This document shows positions 27,933 to 37,877 of a stretch of 64,000 bases of DNA, piece after piece. The notes below the pieces were generated by a model. That model did no database searches and had not been told where the DNA came from. It saw nothing but the letters and a program-made list of their open reading frames with translations. Origin of the DNA: Enterococcus rivorum. GTDB lineage: Bacteria; Bacillota; Bacilli; Lactobacillales; Enterococcaceae. The stretch covers positions 1 to 64,000 of the forward strand of contig NZ_MIEK01000067.1 of the NCBI RefSeq assembly GCF_001742285.1, given 5' to 3'. A program made the position numbers and the translations under genes. Within the stretch, counting starts at the first letter, position 1. Each line of letters begins with the position of its first letter.

Positions 27933-28003
27933 ACCTTTGAGAAGGTCAGAAGTTTGATGAAATTCCAGCTCCCTATTCAATTTGGATAGGGAGCTTTTCT
28001 TTT
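27929..28003 (+). promoter_or_regulatory. pyrG attenuator (CTP-sensing leader)
   Basis: The leader runs from the GGGC start to a terminator with stem AGCTCCCTATTC (27967-27978) / GGATAGGGAGCT (27984-27995) and a T-rich tail. The 5' arm contains CTCCC, which can pair with a poly-G transcript start. In the established pyrG mechanism, low CTP causes reiterative G addition, the G tract captures this pyrimidine-rich arm, and termination is avoided. Confidence 0.88.
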
Positions 28004-28093
28004 GTGTTTTCTATATTGCTAGAAGGTACATTAGAAGTTACTTACTTCTCTCTACTACACTATATTTTATATACAGAAAGGATTTTTTATATT

Positions 28094-29704
28094 ATGACAA
28101 AATACATCTTTGTTACAGGCGGTGTTGTTTCTTCAATCGGAAAAGGGATTGTTGCAGCATCATTGGGTCGTTTGCTAAAAAATCGTGGGCTGAAAGTAAC
28201 GATTCAAAAATTCGATCCATATATTAACGTGGATCCAGGTACAATGAGTCCTTACCAGCATGGAGAAGTTTTTGTCACAGATGATGGTGCCGAAACTGAT
28301 TTAGATTTGGGACATTATGAACGTTTTATAGATATTAATCTAAATAAATATTCCAATGTCACAACAGGGAAAATCTATTCAGAAGTTTTACGCAAAGAAC
28401 GTAAAGGAGAATATTTAGGAGCAACAGTTCAGGTTATTCCTCATATTACGAATGAAATCAAAGATAAGATTATGCGTGCAGCTAAAATGACTGACTCAGA
28501 TATTATTATTACTGAAGTTGGTGGAACAGTAGGAGATATCGAATCTTTACCGTTTTTAGAAGCGTTGCGCCAAATGAAAGCAGATGTGGGAAGTGAAAAT
28601 GTGATGTATATTCATACAACATTGATTCCTTATCTAAAAGCTGCTGGTGAAATGAAGACCAAACCAACACAACATAGTGTAAAAGAATTAAGAAGCTTAG
28701 GAATCCAACCAAACATCTTAGTCGTTCGTACAGAATTACCTGTTTCTCAAGGGACAAAAAATAAGTTAGCTCAATTTTGTGATGTTGCACCTGAGGCAGT
28801 TATTGAGTCACGGGATGTAGAAACCTTGTATTCTATTCCGTTAGCCTTACAAGCTCAAAATATGGATCAGATTGTCTGCGATCACCTTAAGTTAAATGTT
28901 ACAGAAGCGGATATGACTGAATGGCGTGCACTTGAAGAAAAAGTCCTTAACTTAAAGAAAAAAACAAAAATTGCTTTAGTTGGAAAATATGTAGAGTTAC
29001 CAGACGCGTATCTTTCAGTTGTTGAAGCATTAAAACATGCAGGCTTTGCATTTGATTCAGATATTGAGATTCAATGGGTTGATTCGCAAGAAGTGACCTA
29101 TGAGAATGCTGATGAACTGTTAGGAGACGCGGATGGTATTTTAGTTCCTGGTGGTTTTGGGGATCGCGGAGTCGAAGGGAAGATTGAAGCGATTCGTTTT
29201 GCAAGAGAAAATGATGTACCATTCTTAGGTATTTGCTTAGGAATGCAGATGGCATGCGTTGAATTTGCTCGTAATGTCGTTCAACTGGAGGATGCTGGAT
29301 CAGCAGAGAATAATCCTGATGTGCTAAACAATATTATTGATTTGATGTCAGATCAAGAAAATGTTGAAAATCTTGGTGGAACATTGCGTTTAGGTTTATA
29401 CCCATGCAAATTGAAAAAAGGCACAGTGACAGCTTCCGCTTATGAAAATCAAGAAGTTGTACAAGAACGTCATCGTCATCGCTATGAATTTAATAATAAG
29501 TATCGTGAACTATTTGAAGATGCCGGTTTAGTCTTTTCCGGTGTTTCTCCTGATAATCGCTTAGTCGAAATTGTGGAGCTTACGGATAAGAAATTCTTTG
29601 TAGGTTGTCAATTCCATCCGGAGTTAATTTCACGTCCAAACCGCCCACAAAAATTGATTCAAGGATTTGTTGGTGCGGCATTAGACAATGCAGAAAATAG
29701 ATAA
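28094..29704 (+). CDS. pyrG: CTP synthase
   Basis: 536 residues. The enzyme makes CTP from UTP, ATP and glutamine. The N-terminal synthetase domain opens [17 protein letters not shown] and contains [14 protein letters not shown] and [11 protein letters not shown]. The C-terminal class I glutaminase domain has [15 protein letters not shown] (Cys nucleophile) and CQFHPEL (His, Glu). The ATG at 28094 gives the standard N-terminus; the longer frame would start inside the attenuator. AAAGGA lies upstream. The leader is regulated by CTP through the GGGC attenuator. It ends in a perfect 18-bp terminator. Confidence 0.97.
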   Translation: MTKYIFVTGGVVSSIGKGIVAASLGRLLKNRGLKVTIQKFDPYINVDPGTMSPYQHGEVFVTDDGAETDLDLGHYERFIDINLNKYSNVTTGKIYSEVLRKERKGEYLGATVQVIPHITNEIKDKIMRAAKMTDSDIIITEVGGTVGDIESLPFLEALRQMKADVGSENVMYIHTTLIPYLKAAGEMKTKPTQHSVKELRSLGIQPNILVVRTELPVSQGTKNKLAQFCDVAPEAVIESRDVETLYSIPLALQAQNMDQIVCDHLKLNVTEADMTEWRALEEKVLNLKKKTKIALVGKYVELPDAYLSVVEALKHAGFAFDSDIEIQWVDSQEVTYENADELLGDADGILVPGGFGDRGVEGKIEAIRFARENDVPFLGICLGMQMACVEFARNVVQLEDAGSAENNPDVLNNIIDLMSDQENVENLGGTLRLGLYPCKLKKGTVTASAYENQEVVQERHRHRYEFNNKYRELFEDAGLVFSGVSPDNRLVEIVELTDKKFFVGCQFHPELISRPNRPQKLIQGFVGAALDNAENR

Positions 29705-29710
29705 AAATGA

Positions 29711-29760
29711 AAAAACAATCTCGATTGGAAGATTATTCGACCAATCGAGATTGTTTTTTT
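29711..29760. terminator. Bidirectional terminator between pyrG and pbp1A
   Basis: A perfect 18-bp stem (29711-29728 with 29741-29758) between convergent genes, flanked by A and T runs on either side. Confidence 0.92.
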
Positions 29761-32113
29761 ATGATGCCCTTTTTTTGTTTTCAGAACGGGCATTTCTATT
29801 TGATTGTTGAGCAGGTGGTATAGAATTTATCGTTCCTTCTGATGAAGGAACGGATTCTGGTGTAGGTACAGACTCTGGTGTAGGTACAGACTCTGGTGTA
29901 GGTACAGACTCTGGTGTAGAATCTATTGATTCTTGACTAGGCGGAAGTGGAGGAGTTGGGACACTCTCGACTTTACTAGTCGGTGGTGCAGACTGTGATT
30001 GCAGTGTTGACTCTTTTGTTACACTTGACGAACCATTTGTCGTGTCTTCAAATACAGGTCCTTCTTGTTGTGTAGCTCCTCTAACATATAATTCAGAACC
30101 AATTTGAACAACACTGTCAGGCATTACCCAATCGTTAGCTGAGATATTTTGAGACAAGTATGTCATCATCTCACGATAGACGTCTGTAGAAATTGACCAA
30201 TTTTCATAAGGTAAGGGTCTTAAAAAGTCTTTATAGCCAGTCCAAACTGAAATAGCATAATTAGGTGTATAGCCAACGAATGTACTATCTGGAGCCACCA
30301 TCGTGCTCACAGGTCCGATTTTAGCCATATCCTCCTCTGTATAATTAGAAGTTCCTGTTTTTCCTGCTTGGATTAAGCCAGGAATTTGCGCATTGATTGC
30401 TGTTCCGGTTCCAATTACATCTTTAAGCATATCGGTCATCATGTAGGCAGTAGAATCTTTAATTGCTCGACGACTTTCAGGTTTAATTTCATCAACGGAG
30501 CCGTCTTGATAGACTACTTTACTCACATAGTAGGGTTCATTATATACTCCTTCATTTGCAAAGGTAGCATAAGCACCAGCTAGTTTTAAAGAAGAAATCC
30601 CATATTTCGATCTATCTTTCTCACTTGTATTACTGGAAATTGCATTGGCATATTCCAATGTTTTATATTCAATTCCAAGGTTTTTAAGAAAGGCAGCTGA
30701 GTTATCCTTTCCAACTGCTTCAAATGTCTGAATTGCAGTGGTATTTCTTGAATGAATCAAAGCAGTTCTCATAGTGATTGCTCCCATGTATTGCAGATCT
30801 ACATTTTTTACATTGATATTTGTACCAGGATATGTCGTTGGTTTATCATACATAATTTTACCTGTAGAATAGTTTAGGTTCTCAATAGCAGGACCGTAAT
30901 CGGTGATTGGTTTTACTGTTGAACCGACATCTCGATTTGTTTCTACTGCTTGATTAGTACCCAATTGGACATCATCAGGAACCTTTCTTCCGCCTATTTG
31001 AGCTTTAACTTGTCCTGTTTTGACATCAATTATGGTGGAAGCAACTTGTAAATCTTCATCAGGGTACTGAACATAATCACCAGTATTGATGATATCGTAG
31101 AGTTTCTGTTGCGCAGCCATATCAAGATTTGTGTAAATATCTAAACCATCTGTGTTAACATTTTTTCCTGTTTTTTCTTCCACTTCGGCAATGACTTCTT
31201 TAATATAATTGTCAATCACTTTACGATTTGTAGAAGAATGTTGTAATGGTTGTAATCCATCATCAATAGGAGTGGCAATTGCTTGCTCATATTCACTTTT
31301 GCTAATTTTTTTATTTTCTAGCATAGTTGACAGAACTATGTCACGTCTATTTTTTGCTTGTTCAGGTTTTGCGTAAGGGTCGTAATCATTTGGTGCTTGG
31401 GGCATTCCTGCAAGTAACGCGGTTTGTGGTAAATTTAATTCAGCTAAAGGTTTTCCAAAATAACCTAGAGCAGCGGTCTCCATTCCATACAAACCATTGG
31501 CCATATAGACTTTATTAATATAATACGTAATAATCTCATCTTTTGATTTTTCTCGTTCTAATTGAACAGCCAACCAAGCTTCTTGCGCTTTCCTTTGCAA
31601 GGTTTGGTCAGATTCTTTGGTTGAAAAGTAAGATAACTTGATTAATTGCTGTGTTAAAGTACTACCACCTTGTAAACCGCCACTGCCTTTAATATTAGAA
31701 AAAGCAGAGCCTAGTATACGAACGGGATCTACTCCGATGTGTTTATAAAAACGTTTATCTTCAACAGAAACAATCGCATTTTTTAATAATTGAGGCACAT
31801 CATTTGCTTGAATGATCTCTCGTTTTTCAGCTCCTAAATCTTCAATCACTTCATTGTTAGCATCATGAATTTTAGATGAAACAGTAGCCGTTAACTTTGC
31901 ATCATCAAGTTTTTGGGCTTTTCTTGCATAAGACCAAAATAATCCTACACCAGCCAAAAAGGCAATACATCCTAATAAAAGCAAGACGAGAAACGTTTTT
32001 AAAACGATTCGTCTTTTTTTCTTTGGTTTTTGTTCTCCAGTAGGAGTAGAAGGAGGGATACTCCCTTTCTGTGCGTGTCTTTCTGATCGAGAACCTAGTT
32101 CTTCAGTTGACAT
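29759..32113 (-). CDS. pbp1A: Class A penicillin-binding protein 1A
   Basis: 784 residues, a bifunctional peptidoglycan synthase. A basic cytoplasmic N-terminus and one membrane helix (about 35-57) precede a GT51 transglycosylase domain with VSVEDKRFYKHIGVDP and GGSTLTQQLIK. The transpeptidase domain has STVK (SxxK, in DVGSTVKPI), SRN (in ALIHSRNTTAI) and KTGTS. The Pro/Ser/Thr-rich C-terminal tail includes a tandem TPESVP repeat. AAAGGAG lies before the ATG. It precedes nothing on its left except the shared terminator and follows recU, the conserved recU-pbp1 arrangement of Bacillota. Confidence 0.96.
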   Translation of the reverse strand: MSTEELGSRSERHAQKGSIPPSTPTGEQKPKKKRRIVLKTFLVLLLLGCIAFLAGVGLFWSYARKAQKLDDAKLTATVSSKIHDANNEVIEDLGAEKREIIQANDVPQLLKNAIVSVEDKRFYKHIGVDPVRILGSAFSNIKGSGGLQGGSTLTQQLIKLSYFSTKESDQTLQRKAQEAWLAVQLEREKSKDEIITYYINKVYMANGLYGMETAALGYFGKPLAELNLPQTALLAGMPQAPNDYDPYAKPEQAKNRRDIVLSTMLENKKISKSEYEQAIATPIDDGLQPLQHSSTNRKVIDNYIKEVIAEVEEKTGKNVNTDGLDIYTNLDMAAQQKLYDIINTGDYVQYPDEDLQVASTIIDVKTGQVKAQIGGRKVPDDVQLGTNQAVETNRDVGSTVKPITDYGPAIENLNYSTGKIMYDKPTTYPGTNINVKNVDLQYMGAITMRTALIHSRNTTAIQTFEAVGKDNSAAFLKNLGIEYKTLEYANAISSNTSEKDRSKYGISSLKLAGAYATFANEGVYNEPYYVSKVVYQDGSVDEIKPESRRAIKDSTAYMMTDMLKDVIGTGTAINAQIPGLIQAGKTGTSNYTEEDMAKIGPVSTMVAPDSTFVGYTPNYAISVWTGYKDFLRPLPYENWSISTDVYREMMTYLSQNISANDWVMPDSVVQIGSELYVRGATQQEGPVFEDTTNGSSSVTKESTLQSQSAPPTSKVESVPTPPLPPSQESIDSTPESVPTPESVPTPESVPTPESVPSSEGTINSIPPAQQSNRNARSENKKRAS
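29853..29924 (-). repeat. 18-bp tandem repeat encoding TPESVP in the PBP1A tail
   Basis: Four consecutive 18-base units (consensus GACTCTGGTGTAGGTACA on the plus strand) encode the hexapeptide TPESVP. Inner copies are identical, so recent slippage expansion is likely and copy number may vary between strains. Confidence 0.85.
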
Positions 32114-32156
32114 AAATAATAACTCCTTTATCTTAAAGTGTTCTGATCACTATTCG

Positions 32157-32783
32157 TTAGGACTGAATGGATCGAGTTGATATGTATTGCTCTACTGCTT
32201 TCAAATAAGGGATTCGGGGAGCAATACCCAATTTTATTTCAATGCCCAACTCTTCAATAAGTGAGAGAGGCAATGATTTTCTGCCCGTTTTTTCTTGTTC
32301 TAGCCAATAACTAACTAAATCTTCTCCACTAAAAAAGAAGCAGCGGTTCAAGGAAGAGAACCAGATGAGAATAAAACAGATTCCTTTTTGAACTAAACAA
32401 TTCTGAATATGTTTAATTTGATGTTGATGAAAATTTTTAAAAGGAAAGGACGTCTTGTTCTTCGTTTCTTTTGCTTCAAAATCTAAATAATAACCATTGT
32501 AAACACCGTTGTAGTCAGTAGTTGATGCTTGACGAAAATAGGCTTCCTTAATGACTGCAGCGCTTCGTCTTGGGTAATCAACTTTTACGATTTGAACTGG
32601 GGTTGGTTTTTTATGGATGACTGCTGTATTATGGTTTAAATAATAAGCATTACTTTGATTAATTTCTTCCTCAAAATCCATTCCTCGTTTACCAAACTGA
32701 GTGGGTGCTTTTTTTCCTTGTTTTTTATGGGTTATTGCTTCATGATTACTATAGGGAGTACCGTTAGGATAATGGAAAGCCAT
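32157..32783 (-). CDS. recU: Holliday junction resolvase RecU
   Basis: About 208 residues. MAFHYPNGTPY and the FGKRGMDFEEEINQSN block match the RecU N-terminus. The PD-(D/E)xK nuclease core is visible as VYNGYYLDFEAKETKNKTSFP, and FHQHQIKHIQNC follows. The enzyme cuts four-way junctions and modulates RecA. The ATG at 32783 follows GGAGCG at 6-10 bases; the longer frame reads through into the ypsA promoter. It is co-oriented with pbp1A, 43 bases upstream of it, and divergent from ypsA. Confidence 0.94.
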   Translation of the reverse strand: MAFHYPNGTPYSNHEAITHKKQGKKAPTQFGKRGMDFEEEINQSNAYYLNHNTAVIHKKPTPVQIVKVDYPRRSAAVIKEAYFRQASTTDYNGVYNGYYLDFEAKETKNKTSFPFKNFHQHQIKHIQNCLVQKGICFILIWFSSLNRCFFFSGEDLVSYWLEQEKTGRKSLPLSLIEELGIEIKLGIAPRIPYLKAVEQYISTRSIQS

Positions 32784-32845
32784 TTCTATCACGCTCCTAG
32801 CTAACATTATAACAAAAAAATGATTGGAAGGAAAAGGAAACTGGA

Positions 32846-33385
32846 ATGGACCAAATAAAAACAATCTATGTTAGTGGATATAGAAGCTTTGAAATGGGGA
32901 TTTTCAAGGAAAAAGACCCTAAAATAGAAATTATTAAAAATAGTTTAAAAAAAGAAATAATCAGTTATATTGAGATGGGGTTAGAGTGGGTACTGGTTTC
33001 TGGCAATTTAGGTGTGGAGCTTTGGGCAGCTGAAGTTGTAGGAGAACTAAAAAATGATTTTCCTGAATTGAAATTAGGCATAATTTTTCCTTTCAAAGGT
33101 TTTGGAAATAACTGGAATGAGAAAAACCAACATTCTTTGGAGAAAGTCAAAGCATTAGCAGATTATGTAAATTCTGTTAGTCATCAACCTTATCAGTCTC
33201 CAGCACAATTAAAGGGGCATACAACTTTTTTACTTGAGCATACTGGAGGAAGTTTGCTTGTCTATGATAAAGATTATGAAGGAAAAACATTGTTCTTTTT
33301 AAGAGAAGCAGAAAGGTTTTCTGAAAGGTTTTCATATGATATTCGGTTGATTACAATGGATGATTTACAAAACTCTATAGAATAA
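32846..33385 (+). CDS. ypsA: YpsA-like protein (DUF1273)
   Basis: 179 residues of the SLOG/DUF1273 family. IYVSGYRSFEMGIF, WVLVSGNLGVELWAAEVV and IIFPFKGFGNNWNEKNQ are the Rossmann-like nucleotide-binding segments. YpsA in Bacillus and Staphylococcus influences cell division; biochemical activity is unknown, although SLOG proteins are proposed to bind nucleotides or NAD derivatives. The ATG follows AAGGAAAAGG. It sits upstream of gpsB, the conserved neighbour, which supports a link to division. Confidence 0.88.
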   Translation: MDQIKTIYVSGYRSFEMGIFKEKDPKIEIIKNSLKKEIISYIEMGLEWVLVSGNLGVELWAAEVVGELKNDFPELKLGIIFPFKGFGNNWNEKNQHSLEKVKALADYVNSVSHQPYQSPAQLKGHTTFLLEHTGGSLLVYDKDYEGKTLFFLREAERFSERFSYDIRLITMDDLQNSIE

Positions 33386-33486
33386 TATAGAATCTGTTTG
33401 ATTTTCTGTTGATTTTCCTATAGAATAATGATGTCGAACTATGAATTTTTTTTGACCGTATGAATAAATTAATGAGGTGTAAAAAA

Positions 33487-33885
33487 ATGGCAAACTTAGT
33501 ATACAGTCCTAAAGATATTTTACAAAAAGAGTTTAAGACCAAAATGCGTGGATATGATCCAGAGGAAGTTGACGAATTTTTAGATAACGTAATTAAAGAT
33601 TATGAAGCGTACAATAAAGAATTATTGATTTTACAAGAAGAGAATAATCGTTTGCTTGCTAAAATGGATCAAATGGCTAAAGTACAACAAGCAATGCCTC
33701 GTGGTGGAGCACAAGAAGTTCCTAAGAGCACTGCTGTGACAAACTTTGATATTTTGAAACGTTTATCTAATTTAGAACGAGAAGTTTTTGGTAAAAAATT
33801 GGATGACACACCCTCTGTAAGCACAAGTCATGTAGCAAGTCGTTACAGCTCAGAGATTGACAACTCTGAAACGCGTCAATTTTAA
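33487..33885 (+). CDS. gpsB: Cell division protein GpsB
   Basis: 132 residues. The N-terminal DivIVA-like domain has [22 protein letters not shown] and [14 protein letters not shown], then a coiled coil (about 35-70). A variable linker leads to the small C-terminal helical domain [22 protein letters not shown]. GpsB couples septal and peripheral peptidoglycan synthesis by binding penicillin-binding proteins, including class A PBPs such as the PBP1A encoded nearby. GAGGTG precedes the ATG at 33487; the longer upstream start lacks support. rnpB follows. Confidence 0.95.
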   Translation: MANLVYSPKDILQKEFKTKMRGYDPEEVDEFLDNVIKDYEAYNKELLILQEENNRLLAKMDQMAKVQQAMPRGGAQEVPKSTAVTNFDILKRLSNLEREVFGKKLDDTPSVSTSHVASRYSSEIDNSETRQF

Positions 33886-33921
33886 TAGTTGTGTTTTAAG
33901 AAATAGAAATGAATGAACCAT

Positions 33922-34343
33922 TTGTAATTTTCGGGTGATCGCGGTCTGAGTTTTCAGACTGAGGAAAGTCCATGCTCGCACAGGCTGAGATGCCTGTAGT
34001 GTTCGTGCTTAGCGAAAACATAAGCTAAGGTACTGGAAATAGTGAATCGACTTTCTTTAGAAGATTGTTGTATTGCTATTTAAAGTAACGGCAGGAAAAA
34101 TGACTAAGGTTTCGGCTATGTCAGAGTACCCTTGAAAGTGCCACAGTGACGAAGCAATTTGGGAAACTGGATTGGTGGAACGCGGTAAACCCCTCGAGCG
34201 AGCAACCCAAACTATGGTAGGGGCGCTCTTCTAAAGGAAATGAACGAGTAGAAGAGGCAGAGTAATCTGCAGATAGATGATGACCATCAACTTTTTTTCC
34301 TGAGAAAAGGTTGATACAGAACATGGCTTATAGAAAATTACAG
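33922..34343 (+). ncRNA. rnpB: RNase P RNA, Bacillus (B) class
   Basis: Conserved RNase P core sequences are present in order: GGAAAGTCCATGCTCGCAC, GGCAGGAAAAATGACTAAGG, GTGCCACAGTGACGAAGC, AACGCGGTAAACCCCTCGAG, and near the 3' end AGATAGATGATGACC and ACAGAACATGGCTTAT. The terminal P1 helix is TGTAATTTTC (33923-33932) with GAAAATTACA (34333-34342), which sets the ends to within a few bases. The gpsB-rnpB order is standard in this group. Confidence 0.95.
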
Positions 34344-34354
34344 TATCAGGATAA

Positions 34355-34384
34355 CCTTCCAACAATGTTGTGAAGGCTTTTTTT
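34355..34384 (+). terminator. Terminator of rnpB
   Basis: An imperfect stem CCTTCCAACA / TGTTGTGAAGG is followed by CTTTTTTT. Confidence 0.75.
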
Positions 34385-34441
34385 AAACTATCGGCAGATA
34401 AGAATATAAAATAAATGACACCACGCTAAAGAGGAGAAAAT

Positions 34442-35605
34442 ATGAGTAAAGAAAGAACATTTAAGCTAGTCGCAACAGCAGCCAGTGGATTAGAAGCATT
34501 GGTTGGAAAAGAACTTCGTGATTTAGGAATTCCTTGTCAAGTTGAGAACGGAAAAGCACTTTTCGAAGGAACGATGGAAACCATTGCTACAGCAAACTTG
34601 TGGTTAAGAACAGCGGACAGAATCAAAATTATTGTTGGTGAATTTGATGCTTTTAGCTTTGATGAGCTATTTGAAAAAGTAAAAGCTCTGCCTTGGGAAG
34701 ATTATTTACCGATGGATGCAGAATTTCCCGTTGCTGGTAAATCTATCAAATCAAAATTGTACAGTACACCAGATTGCCAAGCAATTACGAAAAAAGCAAT
34801 TGTCAATCGTTTAAGAGAAATCTATCATCGTCCAGCAACGGTTCCTTTAACAGAGTCAGGTGCTTTTTTTCAACTAGAAGTAGCATTGCTTAAAGATCAT
34901 GTTACTCTAACTATTGATACGACAGGACCTAGTTTATTCAAACGCGGGTATCGAATTGATAAAGGTGGGGCTCCATTAAAAGAAAATATGGCAGCTGCAC
35001 TCGTAGCCCTTACTAATTGGCGTAAGGATCGTCCATTTTATGACCCTGTATGCGGTTCTGGAACCATCTGTATAGAAGCAGCTTTAATTGGTCATAATAT
35101 TGCACCAGGCTTCAATAGAGAGTTTGTCTGTGAAACGTGGGATTGGTTTGATGAAGCGATTTTTGAAAAAGTTCGTGAAGAAGCTGAAGCGAAAGCGGAT
35201 TACGATATCGAATTAGATATTATGGGTTCTGATATTAATGGGAAAATGATTGAAATTGCCAAAGCGAATGCTGAAGAAATTGGTTTAGGTGATTCTATTA
35301 CTTTTAAACAATTAGCTCTAAAAGACTTTACTACTGATAAAGAATATGGCGTAATGGTTGCTAATCCACCTTATGGAGAACGTCTTGGGGAAGAGGAAAC
35401 GGTTCGTAAACTTTATAAAGAGATGGGAGCTGTTTTCCGACCTCTAAAAACATGGAGTAAATACATTTTAACTAGTGATTTAGATTTTGAAATATATTAT
35501 GGGGTTCGAGCTACAAAAAAACGTAAACTATATAATGGTGCATTACGAACAGATTTATTCCAATATTGGGGAGAGCGTCCACCTAGAAAGCCAAAAGAAG
35601 AGTAA
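34442..35605 (+). CDS. rlmL: 23S rRNA methyltransferase RlmL/YpsC type (THUMP-MTase)
   Basis: 387 residues. An N-terminal ferredoxin-like and THUMP RNA-binding region (about 1-160) is followed by a class I SAM methyltransferase: DPVCGSGTICIEAALIG binds SAM and VANPPYGERLG is the NPPY catalytic motif for N2-guanine methylation. The family methylates G2445 of 23S rRNA (the single-domain YpsC form). GAGGAG precedes the ATG. It follows rnpB and is 13 bases before the M32 carboxypeptidase gene, probably one transcript. Confidence 0.88.
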   Translation: MSKERTFKLVATAASGLEALVGKELRDLGIPCQVENGKALFEGTMETIATANLWLRTADRIKIIVGEFDAFSFDELFEKVKALPWEDYLPMDAEFPVAGKSIKSKLYSTPDCQAITKKAIVNRLREIYHRPATVPLTESGAFFQLEVALLKDHVTLTIDTTGPSLFKRGYRIDKGGAPLKENMAAALVALTNWRKDRPFYDPVCGSGTICIEAALIGHNIAPGFNREFVCETWDWFDEAIFEKVREEAEAKADYDIELDIMGSDINGKMIEIAKANAEEIGLGDSITFKQLALKDFTTDKEYGVMVANPPYGERLGEEETVRKLYKEMGAVFRPLKTWSKYILTSDLDFEIYYGVRATKKRKLYNGALRTDLFQYWGERPPRKPKEE

Positions 35606-35618
35606 AGGGGCACATGAA

Positions 35619-37115
35619 ATGAATGAAAAAGAATTTTTAAATGAAGTCAAAGAGATCAGTTTATTGAACCAATCTTTGGCGCTACTAGAATGGGATAGTC
35701 AAACGGGGATGCCAGAAGCTAGTAGTGACTTCCGTGGAGATGTGGTAGGTCATTTAACCAAGTTATCATTTGAAAAAAGTGTTGGAAGTAAGATAAAAGA
35801 ATCCGTTGACTATTTTACTGAACATTCTGAAGAGTTGTCTGAACTAGGTGCTCAGGTGTTTGAAAAAGTCAAAGAAGAGTATGAACAAAATTGTAGTATT
35901 GACCCTAAACGAATGCAAGAGTATAAAGCAACTTTAAGTACAGCTCATACTAGTTGGCTGAAGGCTAGAAAAGCCAATGATTTTTCTATTATGAAAGGTT
36001 CTCTTGAAGAAATTATCGCTTTCCTTAAAGAGTTCATTCCGCTATGGAAGAAAAATGAAAAAACAGATTATGATGTTTTACTTAATTTATATGAACCAGA
36101 GATGACGGTAGAAAAATTAGATCTTTTGTTTGAGCAAGTCAAAAATGGCATTATGGCTATTCGTAAAGAAATTCAAGAAAAAGGTCAAGTTCCTAGAACA
36201 GATTTTTTAACAAGAAAAGTTTCGAAAGAACAACAACGAAAGTTTGTTTTAGGAATAGCTACTGATCTAGGCTATGATTTTAAAAAGGGTCGTTTAGATG
36301 ATACAGTCCATCCGTTTATGTTACCAATCAACCGTAAAGATGCGAGAATTACAACTTGTTGGGATGAAGATAACTTTAAAATCGCTACTTTTGGTGTTAT
36401 CCATGAAGCGGGTCATGGAATTTATGAACAAAATATTGATCCTAAGTACGATTATACCCCTCTTGCTGCTGGAACTTCCATGGGGATTCATGAATCACAA
36501 TCTTTATTCAACGAAATTATTATCGGTGGTAATAGAGAATTCTGGAAAAAACAGTTTCCTTTTTTCAAAGAATGTACAGAGGGAACGTTTGATGATATTG
36601 AGTTTGAGACGTTTTACGCTTCGTTAAAAGAGACGAAGGCGAGTCTGATTCGAATTCATGCAGATAATCTTACGTATCCGCTGCATATTATTATTCGTTA
36701 TGAAATTGAAAAAATGATTTTTAATGATGGGGTTTCTGTTGAAGAATTACCTGCGATTTGGAATCAAAAGTATGAAGACTATTTAGGTATTCGACCTGAA
36801 GGCGATTTAGATGGCGTTCTACAAGATGTTCATTGGTCAGGTGGTAGCTTTGGCTATTTCCCATCGTATGCTTTAGGTTACATGTATGCCGCGCAATTGC
36901 GTGAAGCTATGGCTAAAGATCTTGATATTGAGAAAGTTCTTTCTTCAGAGGATTATACTCCAATTAGAGCATGGCTAACTAAAAATATTCATCAATATGG
37001 CGCCTCTCGAAAACCAGCCCGTCTAATTAAAGACGCAACTGGCGAAGACCTAAATCCTGAGTATTTAATTCAATATTTAAGAAAAATGTATTCTGATGTG
37101 TATGGTATTGCTTAA
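35619..37115 (+). CDS. M32-family metallocarboxypeptidase (Taq type)
   Basis: 498 residues. The zinc motif HEAGH is in FGVIHEAGHGIYEQN (about residue 261), with the glutamate ligand in GIHESQSLFNE. IRPEGDLDGVLQDVHWSGGSFGYFPSYALGYMYAAQ is the characteristic M32 C-terminal block. These are thermostable cytosolic carboxypeptidases that trim C-terminal residues from peptides. The ATG at 35619 follows AAAGGGG; the longer frame overlaps rlmL and is not credible. It is followed by dnaD after 32 bases. Confidence 0.92.
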   Translation: MNEKEFLNEVKEISLLNQSLALLEWDSQTGMPEASSDFRGDVVGHLTKLSFEKSVGSKIKESVDYFTEHSEELSELGAQVFEKVKEEYEQNCSIDPKRMQEYKATLSTAHTSWLKARKANDFSIMKGSLEEIIAFLKEFIPLWKKNEKTDYDVLLNLYEPEMTVEKLDLLFEQVKNGIMAIRKEIQEKGQVPRTDFLTRKVSKEQQRKFVLGIATDLGYDFKKGRLDDTVHPFMLPINRKDARITTCWDEDNFKIATFGVIHEAGHGIYEQNIDPKYDYTPLAAGTSMGIHESQSLFNEIIIGGNREFWKKQFPFFKECTEGTFDDIEFETFYASLKETKASLIRIHADNLTYPLHIIIRYEIEKMIFNDGVSVEELPAIWNQKYEDYLGIRPEGDLDGVLQDVHWSGGSFGYFPSYALGYMYAAQLREAMAKDLDIEKVLSSEDYTPIRAWLTKNIHQYGASRKPARLIKDATGEDLNPEYLIQYLRKMYSDVYGIA

Positions 37116-37147
37116 TAGATAGATTGAGAAGAAGGTGGGGAGCAGAG

Positions 37148-37864
37148 ATGTTGTCAATCAGTGATTATTTACAAGCAGGTGAAACAACTGTTTCCAATTT
37201 AGTGATTGAACAGTATCAAAAGCTAGGTTTGACGGATGAAGAATTTCTATTCTGGTTGCAATTATATCGTTCTCAAGCTAAAGGAGACTTATTTCCAGAT
37301 CTTTCATTGATTAGTGATATTATGGGGAAAACGATTGAAACTAGCTATCGCTTATTAAATCAATTGATGTCTAAAGGATTTCTGAAAATTGAAACCAAAC
37401 AAAATGATCACGGACAAATGATGGACACCTATGATTTATTACCGATTTTCCAGAAAATTGAACGCTTATTGGAAACGAAAGCACAAACAGAAACAAGTCT
37501 TTCAGAAGCTGAAACAATTAAACAGTTATATCAATCATTTGAAAAAGAATTTGGTCGTCAGCTTTCACCAATAGAATTAGAAATGATTGGACAGTGGCTA
37601 GAAACAGATCACTACAAACCAGAATTAATTCGTCTGGCGTTAAGAGAAGCGGTGTTGAACCAAGCCTATAGTTTAAAATATGTTGATCGCATTTTGTTGG
37701 CTTGGGAAAGAAAGAATTTTACAACCAAGGAGCAAGTCGCTGAAGACCAAAAACGGAGGAAGCAAGTAATGCTTCAAAAAGAAATCGAAGAACAGGGAGA
37801 AAAAAATAGTCCTGTTCCTAAAGTAACTCTTCACAATTGGTTAAACCCTGAAGATAGTGAGTAA
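37148..37864 (+). CDS. dnaD: DNA replication initiation protein DnaD
   Basis: 238 residues. An N-terminal winged-helix oligomerisation domain (FLFWLQLYRSQAKGDLFPDL) is followed by the DnaD/DnaB-like C-terminal domain, LYQSFEKEFGRQLSPIELE, ending in the YxxxIL-type YVDRILLAWERKN. DnaD helps DnaA and DnaB load the helicase at oriC and at restart. The ATG at 37148 follows GAAGGTGGGG. The dnaD-nth pair, here 13 bases apart, is conserved across Bacillota. Confidence 0.93.
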   Translation: MLSISDYLQAGETTVSNLVIEQYQKLGLTDEEFLFWLQLYRSQAKGDLFPDLSLISDIMGKTIETSYRLLNQLMSKGFLKIETKQNDHGQMMDTYDLLPIFQKIERLLETKAQTETSLSEAETIKQLYQSFEKEFGRQLSPIELEMIGQWLETDHYKPELIRLALREAVLNQAYSLKYVDRILLAWERKNFTTKEQVAEDQKRRKQVMLQKEIEEQGEKNSPVPKVTLHNWLNPEDSE

Positions 37865-37877
37865 AGGAGGTAGGTAA

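Noticed and set aside
28004-28093. Upstream in-frame extension of pyrG beginning at TTG 28004
   Set aside because: It begins inside the attenuator and would add 30 residues that CTP synthases lack; ATG 28094 has a ribosome site and the canonical N-terminus.
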